39,472 nt of DNA from Myxococcales bacterium (GCA_005777185.1 SXNL01000357.1:1-39472), one strand, 5' to 3'; positions 8,405 to 17,305 are shown, numbered from the stretch's first letter. Notes: a model not told the origin generated them from the sequence alone. Translations and numbers: made by a program.

Positions 8405-9430
8405 ATGCACTCGAAGCTGGTGGCGCCGATGCTGCGGGAATACGGCGATCTTGCACGGCAGATGATGTTCCAGTACCTCCCCGAGCGCGAGCCGCGGCGA
8501 TGGCTCTACGATCTCGTCGCCGACTACCCCCGTCGTGGCGGTCGCGCCTTCCGGCCGAGCCTGTGCGTCGCCACCGCGCGTGCCTTCGGGCGCCCCATCG
8601 AGGACGCGCTGCGATCGGCCGCTGCGATCGAGATCCTCCACAATGCCCTCCTCGTTCATGACGACATCGAGGACGGCAGCGTGCGCCGGCGCGGGAAGCC
8701 GACCCTTCACGTCCAGGAGGGGATGGCCATGGCCCTCAACGCGGGCGACGCGCTCCTCCTCCTCAGCCTCCGCCCGCTGCTCGACAACTGGCGGATCCTC
8801 GGGCCCGGGGTGACGCTGCGTATCCTCGAGGAGACCGAGCGGATGGGCCGCGAGACGGCCGAGGGCCAGGCGATCGAGCTCGGGTGGCGCCGCGACAACT
8901 CGCTGGACGTGGGCGAGCCCGACTACCTCGAGATGGTCCTCAAGAAGACGTGCTGGCTCGGCATGATCCACCCGAGCCGCGTGGGCGCCCTGATCGGCGC
9001 CGGGGAGGGCCTCGATCTCGAGCCCTTCATCGGCTTCGGATTCCTCCTCGGCGCCGCGTTCCAGATCCAGGACGACCTGCTCAACCTGGCCGGTGACGAG
9101 GACGACTACGGCAAGGAGCTCGACGGGGACATTCACGAGGGCAAGCGGACGATCATGCTGATCCGCCTCATGGAGCGCTCCAGCGACGACGACCGCGAGC
9201 GCCTCACGTCGGTCCTGCGGCGTCCGCGCGAGGAGCGGACCGCAGAGGACGTGCGCTGGATCCGCGCGTCGATGGAACGCCACGGATGCATCGACTACGC
9301 TCGGGAGATGGCTCACGGGCTGGCGGGAGCCGCGCAGCACGAGTTCGAGCGCATCTTCGCGGGTCTGCCCTCGTCGCGAGACAGGGATTTCATCGGGGAG
9401 TTGCCCGTGTGGGTGATAGAGAGAGCCTGA
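8405..9430 (+). CDS. Polyprenyl (isoprenyl) diphosphate synthase
   Basis: Head-to-tail condensation of isopentenyl diphosphate with an allylic diphosphate in the cytoplasm. The 341-residue product carries both aspartate-rich motifs: the first is DDIED (residues 86-90, in LLVHDDIEDGSVRRRGKPT) and the second QDDLLN (around 222-226). The first motif is the short DDxxD form, and the residue five places before it is Ala, not an aromatic. By the known chain-length rule this suggests a product longer than C15, such as geranylgeranyl diphosphate. The exact length cannot be fixed from sequence. It lies between the unknown protein and the tandem ADC-like protein, and probably supplies the prenyl substrate for this operon. 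Confidence 0.92.
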   Translation: MHSKLVAPMLREYGDLARQMMFQYLPEREPRRWLYDLVADYPRRGGRAFRPSLCVATARAFGRPIEDALRSAAAIEILHNALLVHDDIEDGSVRRRGKPTLHVQEGMAMALNAGDALLLLSLRPLLDNWRILGPGVTLRILEETERMGRETAEGQAIELGWRRDNSLDVGEPDYLEMVLKKTCWLGMIHPSRVGALIGAGEGLDLEPFIGFGFLLGAAFQIQDDLLNLAGDEDDYGKELDGDIHEGKRTIMLIRLMERSSDDDRERLTSVLRRPREERTAEDVRWIRASMERHGCIDYAREMAHGLAGAAQHEFERIFAGLPSSRDRDFIGELPVWVIERA

Positions 9431-9454
9431 ACGCATCGCGGAGAGGAGACACCG

Positions 9455-10102
9455 ATGCAGAAGCCTGTGTTCAACGTCACGCGCGGCACCAACGCCGCCA
9501 TGCAGATGGAGCCGCCCTTCACCTTCGACGGCGTGAGCATGCGCGTGCTCCCCCTCCGCGCGAACCCGGACACCCTGCAGAGCTTCGTGAACCGCTACCT
9601 CAACATCTGCCCGGACGAGGTCGGCGAGTTCCGCGCCTACGTTCCCTACGTGTACCTCATGGTGCTCGACTACGGCCGGATGTCCGTCGAGCAGTCGAAC
9701 GCGGGCTGGATCGCGCAGCGCGAGATCGCCTTCAGCGTACCGATGGAGTGGTACAAGGTCGACGGGCGCGGCAAGCTCCAGTTCCACGACTGGGCGTACT
9801 GCTCGCCGTTCATCTTCGTCGACAACGAGCTATCGATGGCGACCGGCCGCGAGGTCTACGGCTGGCCGAAGAGCATCGTGTCGCTCGACCACGAGATCTC
9901 GCGCTGGATGAAGGACCCCGTCGGCGGCCGCAAGCTCGCGAGCGTCAGCGCGATGGTGTTCCCGGAGATGTACTCGGGCCGGACAGAGCAGTCGCGGACG
10001 TTCTTCGAGATCAAGACCGAACGCGCGGCGGGCACGCTGGGGTGGCCGCCCAACCCGAGGAACCTCCTCTTCCCCTGGGTCTCGGTCCCGGCGGCCATCT
10101 GA
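9455..10102 (+). CDS. Tandem acetoacetate-decarboxylase-like protein, first part (ends at in-frame TGA)
   Basis: The first 215 residues of an acetoacetate-decarboxylase-superfamily-like protein. A well-spaced GAGGAG precedes ATG 9455. The frame stops at TGA 10100-10102 but stays open in the same register (STAALTSDWFSILRGFGLLG...) through to 12295. The read-through product is 946 residues with a duplicated layout. Unit 1 starts at FTFDGVSMRVLPL and unit 2 at FDFPSVTVRVLPL; in unit 2 the corresponding halves are continuous. That duplication is good evidence that this stop interrupts a single gene. The GWPKSI block (around 134-139, after ATGREVY) resembles the ADC-fold core, but I could not confirm the catalytic Lys. 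Function is unknown. Confidence 0.75.
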   Translation: MQKPVFNVTRGTNAAMQMEPPFTFDGVSMRVLPLRANPDTLQSFVNRYLNICPDEVGEFRAYVPYVYLMVLDYGRMSVEQSNAGWIAQREIAFSVPMEWYKVDGRGKLQFHDWAYCSPFIFVDNELSMATGREVYGWPKSIVSLDHEISRWMKDPVGGRKLASVSAMVFPEMYSGRTEQSRTFFEIKTERAAGTLGWPPNPRNLLFPWVSVPAAI

Positions 10103-10198
10103 TCGACGGCCGCCCTGACGAGCGACTGGTTCTCGATCCTGCGCGGCTTTGGCCTGCTCGGGCCCCGCGAGGGCCGCAACCCGGCGAACTTCGGCGCG

Positions 10199-12295
10199 AT
10201 GGGCCGGCGCGCGTTCGACATGCTGCGACCCGGCAAGGGCACGATCTACTACAACACCATCAACCTCAAGCAGTTCCGCGACGCGGCGCACCCCCGCCTC
10301 GCGTGCTACCAGGCCATCACCAACGCGAAGATGCGCATGCTCGGCGTGAACCGCGGCGGCCTCCTCGGCGAGGGACACGTGCTCATGGGAGACGTCTCGG
10401 GCGGCATGTCCATCGACCTGCACCGCTACGACGCGCTCCCCATCGCGACCTCGCTCGGCCTCCGCGTGGAGCGCAGCCACAAGGGGGCGGACGGCGTGCA
10501 CGTCGACGAGGTCCGCCCCGTCTACCCGTTCTGGCTCGACGTCCGCATGGACTACCCGCCCGCCGAGACGGTCGCGTGGCGCACGCCCGCGACCGGCTGG
10601 CGCATCGGCGACAAGGCCGCCTCGAAGCCGCCGGAGAACCCGCCGGAATACAACACCGCCTCGAGCGGCGCGCTCCAGGCCGTTCAGGGGCCGTTCGACT
10701 TCCCCAGCGTCACCGTGCGCGTCCTGCCACTGCTCGCCGACCCGGCGAAACTCACCAAGCTCGTCCGCGAGTACGTCCACGGCACGGTCGAATCGGCCGG
10801 GATCCACATCGAACCGTGGGGACGGTACGTCTACATGGTCGCCGGCTCCTACGAGGAGATGGCGTCCGCGTCGGACAACGTCGGCTCGTTCGCGCACCGC
10901 GACGTCACCTTCTACGTGCCCGTGCGCCGCTACGACGTCGAGGGTGGCAAGCGCACTCTGCGATCGGTGGCCCTCGTCCCGATCTACGCGTACGCCGACC
11001 GCACCATGGCGGCCGTGACCGCGAGCGAGGTGAACGGGATCCCGACGCTTCGGGCGGTCGTGGAGGCACCCTCCGACGACTGGATGGCGGACGCGGGACC
11101 GTCCGACGCGTCGCCGCAGGCGTTCATGCGCCTCGTCTCGCAGGTGCTCCCCGTCCTCGGCCAGGGCGTCGGCGCGGAGGAGCGCGTCGTCGCCGAGGTG
11201 ACCGAGGCCGAGGTCTGGCCGCTCGAGGACGCCCGGGCCTGGGAGAAGATCGCCGACGGCTGGGCACGATCGCTCCGTGGCGAGGTCGCTCGCCTCGCCG
11301 CGATCGATCCGGACGACGCCACGGCGGCCCGGACGATGGCGCTCGAGGTGCTCGCCAACGGACGACCTCTGGTCGTGCTCACGCTCAAGCAGTTCCGTGA
11401 CTCGGACGAGCCCTCCCGAGCCTGTTACCAGGGGCTCGTCGAGGTCGAGCGGCGGATCGAGCACGTCCACGATCTGCGCGAGATCGAGGGGCGGCTCTCC
11501 GTCGGGATCCGGGCCTACGAGAGCCAGCCGATCGTCGAGTCGCTGGGCCTCGTCGTGAAGCACACGACGTACGGGGGCGACGCGCGCGTCGACTGGGTCG
11601 AGCCCGTTCGGCCGTTCTGGGCCAAGCTCCATGTGAAGGAGAGCCTGGGACGCACGCTCGTCTACCGCGTGATCGACGGCGAGTGGGAGCGAACAGCCGA
11701 GACCCCCAGATACCTCGATGGCGAGCGCGCGGCGGGGGATCGCCGGCTCGGACCCGGCTTCGACGCCGCGGTCGCGGGGGGTCGCGTGCAGGGCCTGGCC
11801 CAGCTCGCGCACGACTGGCTCGACAGCCCTGGCGCGAAGCCGCTCGATCCCCAGGCGGCGCGCCGCGCGATCGAAGGCGTCGAGCCGCAGGTCATGATCG
11901 GAGCGGCGCTCTCGCGGGAGTGGGAGCACCACGGCATGTCGCGGTGGCGGCGCCAGTACGAGCGGCTCACGAACGGTGGCCACGCCGGACAGCCGGCGCG
12001 CGCGGGCGATCCGTTCGAGGACGCGCTGGCGGAGATCAAGGCAGAGCCGCACCGCGCGGACGTGCTCGAGCGCGTCGCCAAGCGCCAGAAGGACCTCGGC
12101 ACGACCGGCAAGAACGCGAAGACCCGCGCGAAGGGGACGCCCGACGATCTCCTCCTGCTCCTCTCGCTGGCACGTCAGAAGCCCGACGTCTGCGTGCGTC
12201 GCCAGTCGGCGGGCCCCGAGCGTGAGCAGGATCGTTACTACCCACGTGAGTCGTCGTGGATCGACGGCTCCGACGCCTGGTTCGTGAGCGGCTGA
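10199..12295 (+). CDS. Tandem acetoacetate-decarboxylase-like protein, second part
   Basis: A 698-residue open stretch continuing the gene that begins at 9455. It holds the second half of unit 1 (around TLKQFRD-type sequence INLKQFRDAAHPRLACYQ), all of unit 2 (from FDFPSVTVRVLPL, about residue 162) and the matching second half (LTLKQFRDSDEPSRACYQ). A charged, partly helical C-terminal extension of about 200 residues follows and ends WIDGSDAWFVSG. The ATG at 10199 is the first in frame after the TGA but has no Shine-Dalgarno, and the frame is open back to 10103, so it is probably not a natural start. Last gene of the rightward operon; possibly acts on a product of the polyprenyl synthase and flavoenzyme (inference). 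Confidence 0.75.
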   Translation: MGRRAFDMLRPGKGTIYYNTINLKQFRDAAHPRLACYQAITNAKMRMLGVNRGGLLGEGHVLMGDVSGGMSIDLHRYDALPIATSLGLRVERSHKGADGVHVDEVRPVYPFWLDVRMDYPPAETVAWRTPATGWRIGDKAASKPPENPPEYNTASSGALQAVQGPFDFPSVTVRVLPLLADPAKLTKLVREYVHGTVESAGIHIEPWGRYVYMVAGSYEEMASASDNVGSFAHRDVTFYVPVRRYDVEGGKRTLRSVALVPIYAYADRTMAAVTASEVNGIPTLRAVVEAPSDDWMADAGPSDASPQAFMRLVSQVLPVLGQGVGAEERVVAEVTEAEVWPLEDARAWEKIADGWARSLRGEVARLAAIDPDDATAARTMALEVLANGRPLVVLTLKQFRDSDEPSRACYQGLVEVERRIEHVHDLREIEGRLSVGIRAYESQPIVESLGLVVKHTTYGGDARVDWVEPVRPFWAKLHVKESLGRTLVYRVIDGEWERTAETPRYLDGERAAGDRRLGPGFDAAVAGGRVQGLAQLAHDWLDSPGAKPLDPQAARRAIEGVEPQVMIGAALSREWEHHGMSRWRRQYERLTNGGHAGQPARAGDPFEDALAEIKAEPHRADVLERVAKRQKDLGTTGKNAKTRAKGTPDDLLLLLSLARQKPDVCVRRQSAGPEREQDRYYPRESSWIDGSDAWFVSG

Positions 12296-12342
12296 TCGCG
12301 TCGCGGCGGGTCCACACACGCCCGTTCCGGGCGGCAGCGGAT

Positions 12343-12726
12343 TCAGCGGTACGTGGCGACGCCCTTGTAGCTCAGGGTACGCGTGCAGGCCCCGGCACCC
12401 GCCGAGCCCCTGCACGGGTGCTCGCCCTCGAGCTCCACCTCGCGCGCGTCGAGGGAGCGCATGATGGCCCAGGTGAGATCGTGCCCGCCGTCCGCGCAGG
12501 TACGATCTCCGCACGGCACGAGGAAGAGAGCGGGCGCGTTCTCCACGACGATGCGCCGGGTGTGCTTCGCATCGGGGACCGTCCCGCCCGCGGACCGGTC
12601 GAAGAAGTGAACGGTCAGCGCCACGAGGTGCGGCGCCTGCTGCGAGAGACGGGCGGCATCGTCCTCGCGTCGCCGCCGCTCGGCAAAGCGCAGCGCGGCC
12701 TCCACGGCGGCTCTCGGGCGCATCAT
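12343..12726 (-). CDS. Small Cys-containing conserved-type protein, function unknown
   Basis: A 127-residue protein not recognised as a named family. The first half is Arg/Glu-rich and helical. The second half has four Cys in PCGDRTCADGGHDLTWAIM and HPCRGSAGAGACTR, which could bind a metal (inference). The segment ALTVHFFDR suggests a short beta strand before this. Start 12726 has GGAG nine bases upstream; a frame extension to 12813 is less likely. It converges on the ADC-like gene with 47 bases between stops. About 200 bases upstream (12727-12927) hold no further gene that I can support. Confidence 0.6.
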   Translation of the reverse strand: MMRPRAAVEAALRFAERRRREDDAARLSQQAPHLVALTVHFFDRSAGGTVPDAKHTRRIVVENAPALFLVPCGDRTCADGGHDLTWAIMRSLDAREVELEGEHPCRGSAGAGACTRTLSYKGVATYR

Positions 12727-12927
12727 GACGCGAACTCCAGCCCATCCAGACCCGGCGGGGGAACGGGGTCGACGGAGCGGGTTACGTGGACCGACGGGTG
12801 ACGACGCGACCACCTCGCGAGGGCTTCTATGAACATCGTCCTTCCGGGGGCGCGCCGCACTCGATCACGCGGAATCATGCTAACCACGATCGCGCCCTGC
12901 CGTCGCCCCGTCCGGGTCACGTTCGTG

Positions 12928-13992
12928 TCACGCGCCCCGGCCCTCGGCCCGCCGGTGCCACGCGATCGCGTCGCGGAGGGTCTCCTCGAGGGGCCTCGCC
13001 ACGAGCCCGATCGCGCGCTGGACGCGGCCCCGCTCCACCGGCACGGCGTCGCAGAGGAGCAACATCGAGAGCGCGCTCCACGGCGAGGGCTTCCCGCGGA
13101 GGGCGAACGCCGCCTCGGTCCACAGCGCGGCGCCGAGACCGACACGGGTGGGCGCTCGCCACGGTGGCGCAGCCACGCCGCCGAGACGACAGACCTGCTC
13201 GGCGAGGTCCGCGACCGACACGTGGTGCCCGGCGAGCGGGATGGGCTCGCCGAAGTGGCCACCCTCGAGCGCTCCGCACAGGCCGATCGCCACGTCGCGC
13301 ACGTCGACGACGTCGAGGCAGGCGGAGGTGACGACGGGCAGCGCGCCGTCGAGCAGCAGCGCGATCAGGCTGCGCTCCCTCGGCTTCGTATCCCACGGCC
13401 CGAGGGACGCGCCGGGATTGACCACCGCGACGGGGAGGCCCGCGCGCGCCGCGACGAGGATCGCGTCCTCCATGCGGCGCTTCACCTCGAAGTAGGGGTG
13501 TGTTCGCCGGCGCCAGCGGGCCTCCATCGCGGAGAGCCCCCGCTCGGCCCGTGGCAACGTCGTGAAGGAGCTGACGTATCCGAGTCGCGCCCCGTGGCGA
13601 CGCACGGCCTCGAGGAGCGCGCGCGTCCGTCGATCCGCGTACCCGAAGGGATCGCGCTCGGCCTCCGTCTCGGGCACGAGCGCCTGCACCGGGTACGGGG
13701 CCGCCGCGTCGACGACGAGCTCGTGCCCACGGGCCCACGCGTCGATCTGCCCCGGACGATCCGCGTCGCCTGGCGCGACGGAGACGTCGAGAGCCGAGAG
13801 GATCCCCGGTCGGATCTGGCGCGTCGCAGCCGTCACCTGCCAGCCGCGCGCGAGGAGCTCTCGCACGATCGCATGCCCGATGTGACCGGTGGCGCCGAGC
13901 ACGACGGCGCGACGACGCGACGTGCCGGCGAGAGATTGGGCGCCGCTCGGCGTCAGCCTTGCGCTCCGGCCACGACGTCGCGCGCCGCGCAC
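12928..13992 (-). CDS. Extended SDR, NAD(P)-dependent epimerase/dehydratase-like
   Basis: The 354-residue product has the extended-SDR Rossmann motif VVLGATGHIGHAIV (about residues 28-41). An SSF stretch (YVSSFTTL) and a YFEVKR motif supply the catalytic Ser and Tyr-x-x-x-Lys. A VNPGASLGPWD block is typical of atypical/extended SDRs, and VDVRDVAIG follows. The reaction is probably NAD(P)-dependent on a sugar nucleotide, flavonoid-like or steroid-like ketone; substrate cannot be told. The start is uncertain: GTG 13992 overlaps the end of the upstream cyclase gene by 40 bases, and the N-terminal 25 residues before the fold are Arg-rich. A later start is possible. Confidence 0.85.
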   Translation of the reverse strand: MRGARRRGRSARLTPSGAQSLAGTSRRRAVVLGATGHIGHAIVRELLARGWQVTAATRQIRPGILSALDVSVAPGDADRPGQIDAWARGHELVVDAAAPYPVQALVPETEAERDPFGYADRRTRALLEAVRRHGARLGYVSSFTTLPRAERGLSAMEARWRRRTHPYFEVKRRMEDAILVAARAGLPVAVVNPGASLGPWDTKPRERSLIALLLDGALPVVTSACLDVVDVRDVAIGLCGALEGGHFGEPIPLAGHHVSVADLAEQVCRLGGVAAPPWRAPTRVGLGAALWTEAAFALRGKPSPWSALSMLLLCDAVPVERGRVQRAIGLVARPLEETLRDAIAWHRRAEGRGA

Positions 13993-14984
13993 ACGTGGGC
14001 GGTGTCCACGCCGCCGTCGATGCGCCCGAGCACGTCACCGAGCGTGGCGCGCGCCGACTGGCCGTCTCGACGCTTCGCCATGGCGCGCGCCAGGCTCGTC
14101 GCCGCGCGGAGCTCGAGGAACGACGCCCCGCCCCCCCGCGCGACGTGACCCGCCCGCTCGAGGCGATCGATCGCCGCGTCGGGCACTCCCCCGCCGGGAG
14201 GCGCGGCCGCCGCGAACAGCTCGCCCTGGAGCCGCAGGAGCTCGGCCTCGTTGAAGCTGTCGGCGTTCTCCGCGGACATGGCGAGGGCCTCCTCGACGGC
14301 GGCGAGGCCGCGGGCCGTGTCCCCGGACAGGAGACACGCCTCCACCAGGTATCCCTTCCAGTACGTCAACGGCAGCTTCTGCGCGATGAGGTCGAAGAAG
14401 CCGAGACCCCCCACGATCTCCGCGAGGCCGTTGGCGTGGTCCCCCGCACGCATCCGCGTCCAACCACGGCAGATGTGCCCGAGCGCGCCCCAGAAGTAGA
14501 ACCCCTGCGCGTCCGAGACGGCGATCGCGCGATCGGCGTGCGCCTGGCACGTGGCCTCGTCCCCCACGTCGTGCGCGGCGAGGGCCATGAACGCCAGGAC
14601 CATCGCCTCGGCGAGCGGGTCCTTGAACGTGTCGACGAGCTCGAGGAGGCGCTGACCATGCTGGCGGGACGCATCGAGCCGCCCGGCGCGCAGTTCGAGC
14701 CACATGAGGTACACGATCGAGAACACGCCGTGATCGTCGCCGTGGACCCGCGCGAGCGCCCCGTGGAGCCCGGTCTCCCAGCGCGCGAGGGCGCGCTCGA
14801 AGGCGGTGCGCGCCTCGTCGAGCCTGCCCGCGTAGAGCAGCGTCGTGCCGTGTGCGAAGTGCGTGGAGATCTCGTTCAGCCTGTCGGGGTGGGCGGCCAC
14901 GAACGCCTGCAGCTCGCCGAGGCGCTCCCACGTGAGCGCACGGCGGCTCATCGCCAGCGGGATCACCCAGAGCGTGTAGAGCAC
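13953..14984 (-). CDS. C-terminal TPR part of the frameshifted cyclase/ATPase regulator
   Basis: This open stretch is the C-terminal third of the gene starting at 17299, in a different frame. Upstream of its nominal GTG the frame is already meaningful: it reads CIIPTQGYCAPALEENC and LAARELTLRLGGPPETGP straight after VELETRVSTG of the first part. A single missing base near 15090 joins the two. The content is TPR-like helices, for example RLDEARTAFERALARWETG and GLAAVEEALAMSAENADS, as is usual at the end of AAA/TPR adenylate cyclases. It is not an independent gene. It ends 40 bases inside the predicted start of the SDR gene. Confidence 0.7.
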   Translation of the reverse strand: MLYTLWVIPLAMSRRALTWERLGELQAFVAAHPDRLNEISTHFAHGTTLLYAGRLDEARTAFERALARWETGLHGALARVHGDDHGVFSIVYLMWLELRAGRLDASRQHGQRLLELVDTFKDPLAEAMVLAFMALAAHDVGDEATCQAHADRAIAVSDAQGFYFWGALGHICRGWTRMRAGDHANGLAEIVGGLGFFDLIAQKLPLTYWKGYLVEACLLSGDTARGLAAVEEALAMSAENADSFNEAELLRLQGELFAAAAPPGGGVPDAAIDRLERAGHVARGGGASFLELRAATSLARAMAKRRDGQSARATLGDVLGRIDGGVDTAHVCAARDVVAGAQG

Positions 14985-17299
14985 CGGGCCGGTCTCCGGC
15001 GGCCCGCCCAGACGCAGGGTGAGCTCGCGCGCAGCGAGGCAGTTCTCCTCCAGCGCGGGCGCACAGTAGCCCTGCGTCGGGATGATGCACCCGTCGAGAC
15101 GCGGGTCTCGAGCTCGACGCGATCACGGGCGGACGACGCCGGCAGCGCCGCGAGGACCTCGAGCGCATGCGCCAGGGTGGCCATCGCCTCGGTGTGTGCT
15201 CCGCGCTCCATCCCGCGCTGCGCGGCGCGGTTGAGCCACGGGGCGGCGCTCTCGCCCCTTCCGGCGCCCTCCCAGTGGCGTGCGACGGTCGCCGGCGCGA
15301 CGTCGCTCCCCTGGGCCACGAACGCCTCGAGGGTGGTCGCGATGTGCTCGTGGACCTCGCGCCGACGCGACTTCAGCATCGAGTCGTAGGCTGTGTCCTG
15401 GATCAGCGCGTGCTTGAAGCGGTACTCCCCGCTCCCCGGTTCGCCGACGGGCAGGATGATCTCGGCGGACAGCAGCTCCGTGACGTGAGCGCGCAGCGTG
15501 GGCTCCGGCACGGGCGCCACCGCGGCGAGCAGCTCGAACGTGAAGTCGCGCCCGATCGCCGATGCGGCCTGCGCGATCTCCTTCACGGAGACGAACCGAT
15601 CCAGTCGCGCCATGAGCGAGTCGCGGAGCGTGGCCGGGATCGTCTCCGCCTCCATCGGCCGGGTGAGCGTCCACGCGTCGTCCCTCAGGGAGAGCACCCC
15701 GGACTCCATGAGGGCCTTCGTCATCTCCTCGAGGTACAGCGGAACGCCGTCGCCGCGCTCGAGGAGGCGGCGCTCGATGTCCGGCGGCAACGCGCGTCCG
15801 CCAGCCAGCGTGCGGATGATGCGTCGCGCGTCGTCGTCGGCCACGCGCGTCAGTTCGATCCGCGTGACGCCCTCCCCGGCCGTCCACGGCGGCGTGAACG
15901 TGGGCCGGAACGTCACGACGGTCAAGATCGGCGCCCCGGACATCCCGGCGCGGAGCAGATCGATGAACGCGAGCGTCGAGGGATCGCTCCAGTGGGCGTC
16001 CTCGATCACGAGGACCAGCGGGGTCACGCGCGCGGCCCGGACGGCGATCTCGACCAGGAGCGCGAGGGCGTGCTCGCGTTGCTTCTGCGGTGAGACGGCC
16101 AAGGTCGGCCTCGCCGCGCAGGGCAGGCCGAGCAGGCCCGACAGGAGCGCCAGGGCGTCCGGGTTGTCGAGCCCGGAGGTCGCCACCCACGCGGCGAGCC
16201 CCTCCGCGCGCTCGAGGGCGGGCGCGCTGGGGTCGAGCCCGAACAGCCTGTGGATGGCGGGCACGAGGGCGGCCAGCGCGGTGTTTCCGTCGTACGGCGA
16301 ACAGCCCCCGTAGATGAACGTCGGCCGTCCAGGGCACAACGTGTCGAAGCCGTGGAGGAGTCGCGTCTTTCCGAGCCCCGGCTCGGCGGCGATGAGGGCG
16401 ATCTGCGTCGCGCCGGCCCTGCTCTTCTCGAAGATCCCCACGAGCGTCTCGATCTCGCGCTCGCGTCCGACGAGCGGAGAGAGGCCCCGGCCCGCGGACT
16501 CCAGGGGCGTGAGCATCGCGTTCACGCGAAGCACCTGCCACACGCCCATCGGCGCGGAGATCCCCTTGAGCGCGTGCTCGCCCCGCGACTCCAGCACGAA
16601 CCAGCGTTTCACCATGCGCTCGACGGCGTCGCTGACGACCACCGTGTTCGGCTTCGCGAGGTCCTGGAGGCGGGCGGCGATGTTCGGGGTCTTGCCGATG
16701 GCGAGCTGCTCGGTCCGGCCCTGCCCGCCCACATCGCCCGCGACCGCGTAATCGGAGTGTATGGCGACGCGCACCGAGAGGGCGACGCCGTACGTACGCT
16801 CGAGCTCCGCGTTCAGGCGCGCCATCGAGGCGACGATCTCGAGGCCCGTGAGCACCGCGCGCCGGGGTGCGTCCTCGTGGGCGCGAGGGTATCCGAAGTA
16901 GACCAGCAGACCGTCCCCGAGGTACTGCGCGATGTGCCCCTCGTACCGCTCGATCGCCCCGGCCGCGGCCGCCTGGTACGCGCGCACGAGTTCGCGGAGA
17001 TCCTCGGCGTCGAAGCGCTCGGCGAGCTGCGTCGAGCCGACGAGATCGCAGAAGAGCACGGTGACCTGCCTCCGCTCGGCAGCGCCTCGCTGCGATGGGA
17101 GCCCACTCGGACCGAGGCTCGCCGGCGCGCGCGAGGGTGGGCCCGCAGACTCCAGCGGCGAGGCGCACTGGCCGCAGAACTTGAACCCCGGCGGATTCGA
17201 TCCGCCGCACCCACCACACGTCTGCGCGAGCGGCTTGCCGCAGCTCCCGCAAAAACGCATGGCCGCCGGGTTGTCGAACTGGCATTCCCCGCACCGCAT
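14963..17299 (-). CDS. Zinc-ribbon / class III nucleotide cyclase / AAA ATPase regulator (frameshifted)
   Basis: N-terminal and central part of a large signalling protein, full length about 1115 residues if the frameshift near 15090 is repaired. Domains in order: a double zinc ribbon (Cys 3, 6, 17, 20 and 28, 31, 42, 45); a class III cyclase (about 75-260) with metal-binding Asp 85 (VLFCDLVGST) and Asp 129 (YLGDGLLVYFG) and transition-state Asn 206/Arg 210 (PNIAAR); an AAA/STAND-like ATPase with Walker A AEPGLGKT (305-312) and Walker B LVLVIEDAHWSD. TPR-like repeats follow in the second part. It probably converts ATP to cAMP in response to binding by its C-terminal repeats. The start at 17299 places the first Cys pair at the N-terminus; an upstream in-frame start is unlikely. 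TACCCT lies six bases before it. Confidence 0.88.
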   Translation of the reverse strand: MRCGECQFDNPAAMRFCGSCGKPLAQTCGGCGGSNPPGFKFCGQCASPLESAGPPSRAPASLGPSGLPSQRGAAERRQVTVLFCDLVGSTQLAERFDAEDLRELVRAYQAAAAGAIERYEGHIAQYLGDGLLVYFGYPRAHEDAPRRAVLTGLEIVASMARLNAELERTYGVALSVRVAIHSDYAVAGDVGGQGRTEQLAIGKTPNIAARLQDLAKPNTVVVSDAVERMVKRWFVLESRGEHALKGISAPMGVWQVLRVNAMLTPLESAGRGLSPLVGREREIETLVGIFEKSRAGATQIALIAAEPGLGKTRLLHGFDTLCPGRPTFIYGGCSPYDGNTALAALVPAIHRLFGLDPSAPALERAEGLAAWVATSGLDNPDALALLSGLLGLPCAARPTLAVSPQKQREHALALLVEIAVRAARVTPLVLVIEDAHWSDPSTLAFIDLLRAGMSGAPILTVVTFRPTFTPPWTAGEGVTRIELTRVADDDARRIIRTLAGGRALPPDIERRLLERGDGVPLYLEEMTKALMESGVLSLRDDAWTLTRPMEAETIPATLRDSLMARLDRFVSVKEIAQAASAIGRDFTFELLAAVAPVPEPTLRAHVTELLSAEIILPVGEPGSGEYRFKHALIQDTAYDSMLKSRRREVHEHIATTLEAFVAQGSDVAPATVARHWEGAGRGESAAPWLNRAAQRGMERGAHTEAMATLAHALEVLAALPASSARDRVELETRVSTGASSRRRATVRPRWRRTASLRASSPCVWAGRRRPARCSTRSG

Positions 17300-17305
17300 C
17301 AGGCG

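Noticed and set aside
5493-12295. Genome-wide reassignment of TGA to an amino acid
   Set aside because: Many intact genes here end at TGA, often in ATGA or TGATG overlaps with the next gene. Only two TGA codons look internal.
9830-12745. A 971-residue minus-strand open frame, and many others of 400-1100 residues on opposite strands
   Set aside because: They lie antisense to well-supported genes, have Arg/His/Pro/Ala-rich composition without family motifs, and are expected where GC is above 70%.
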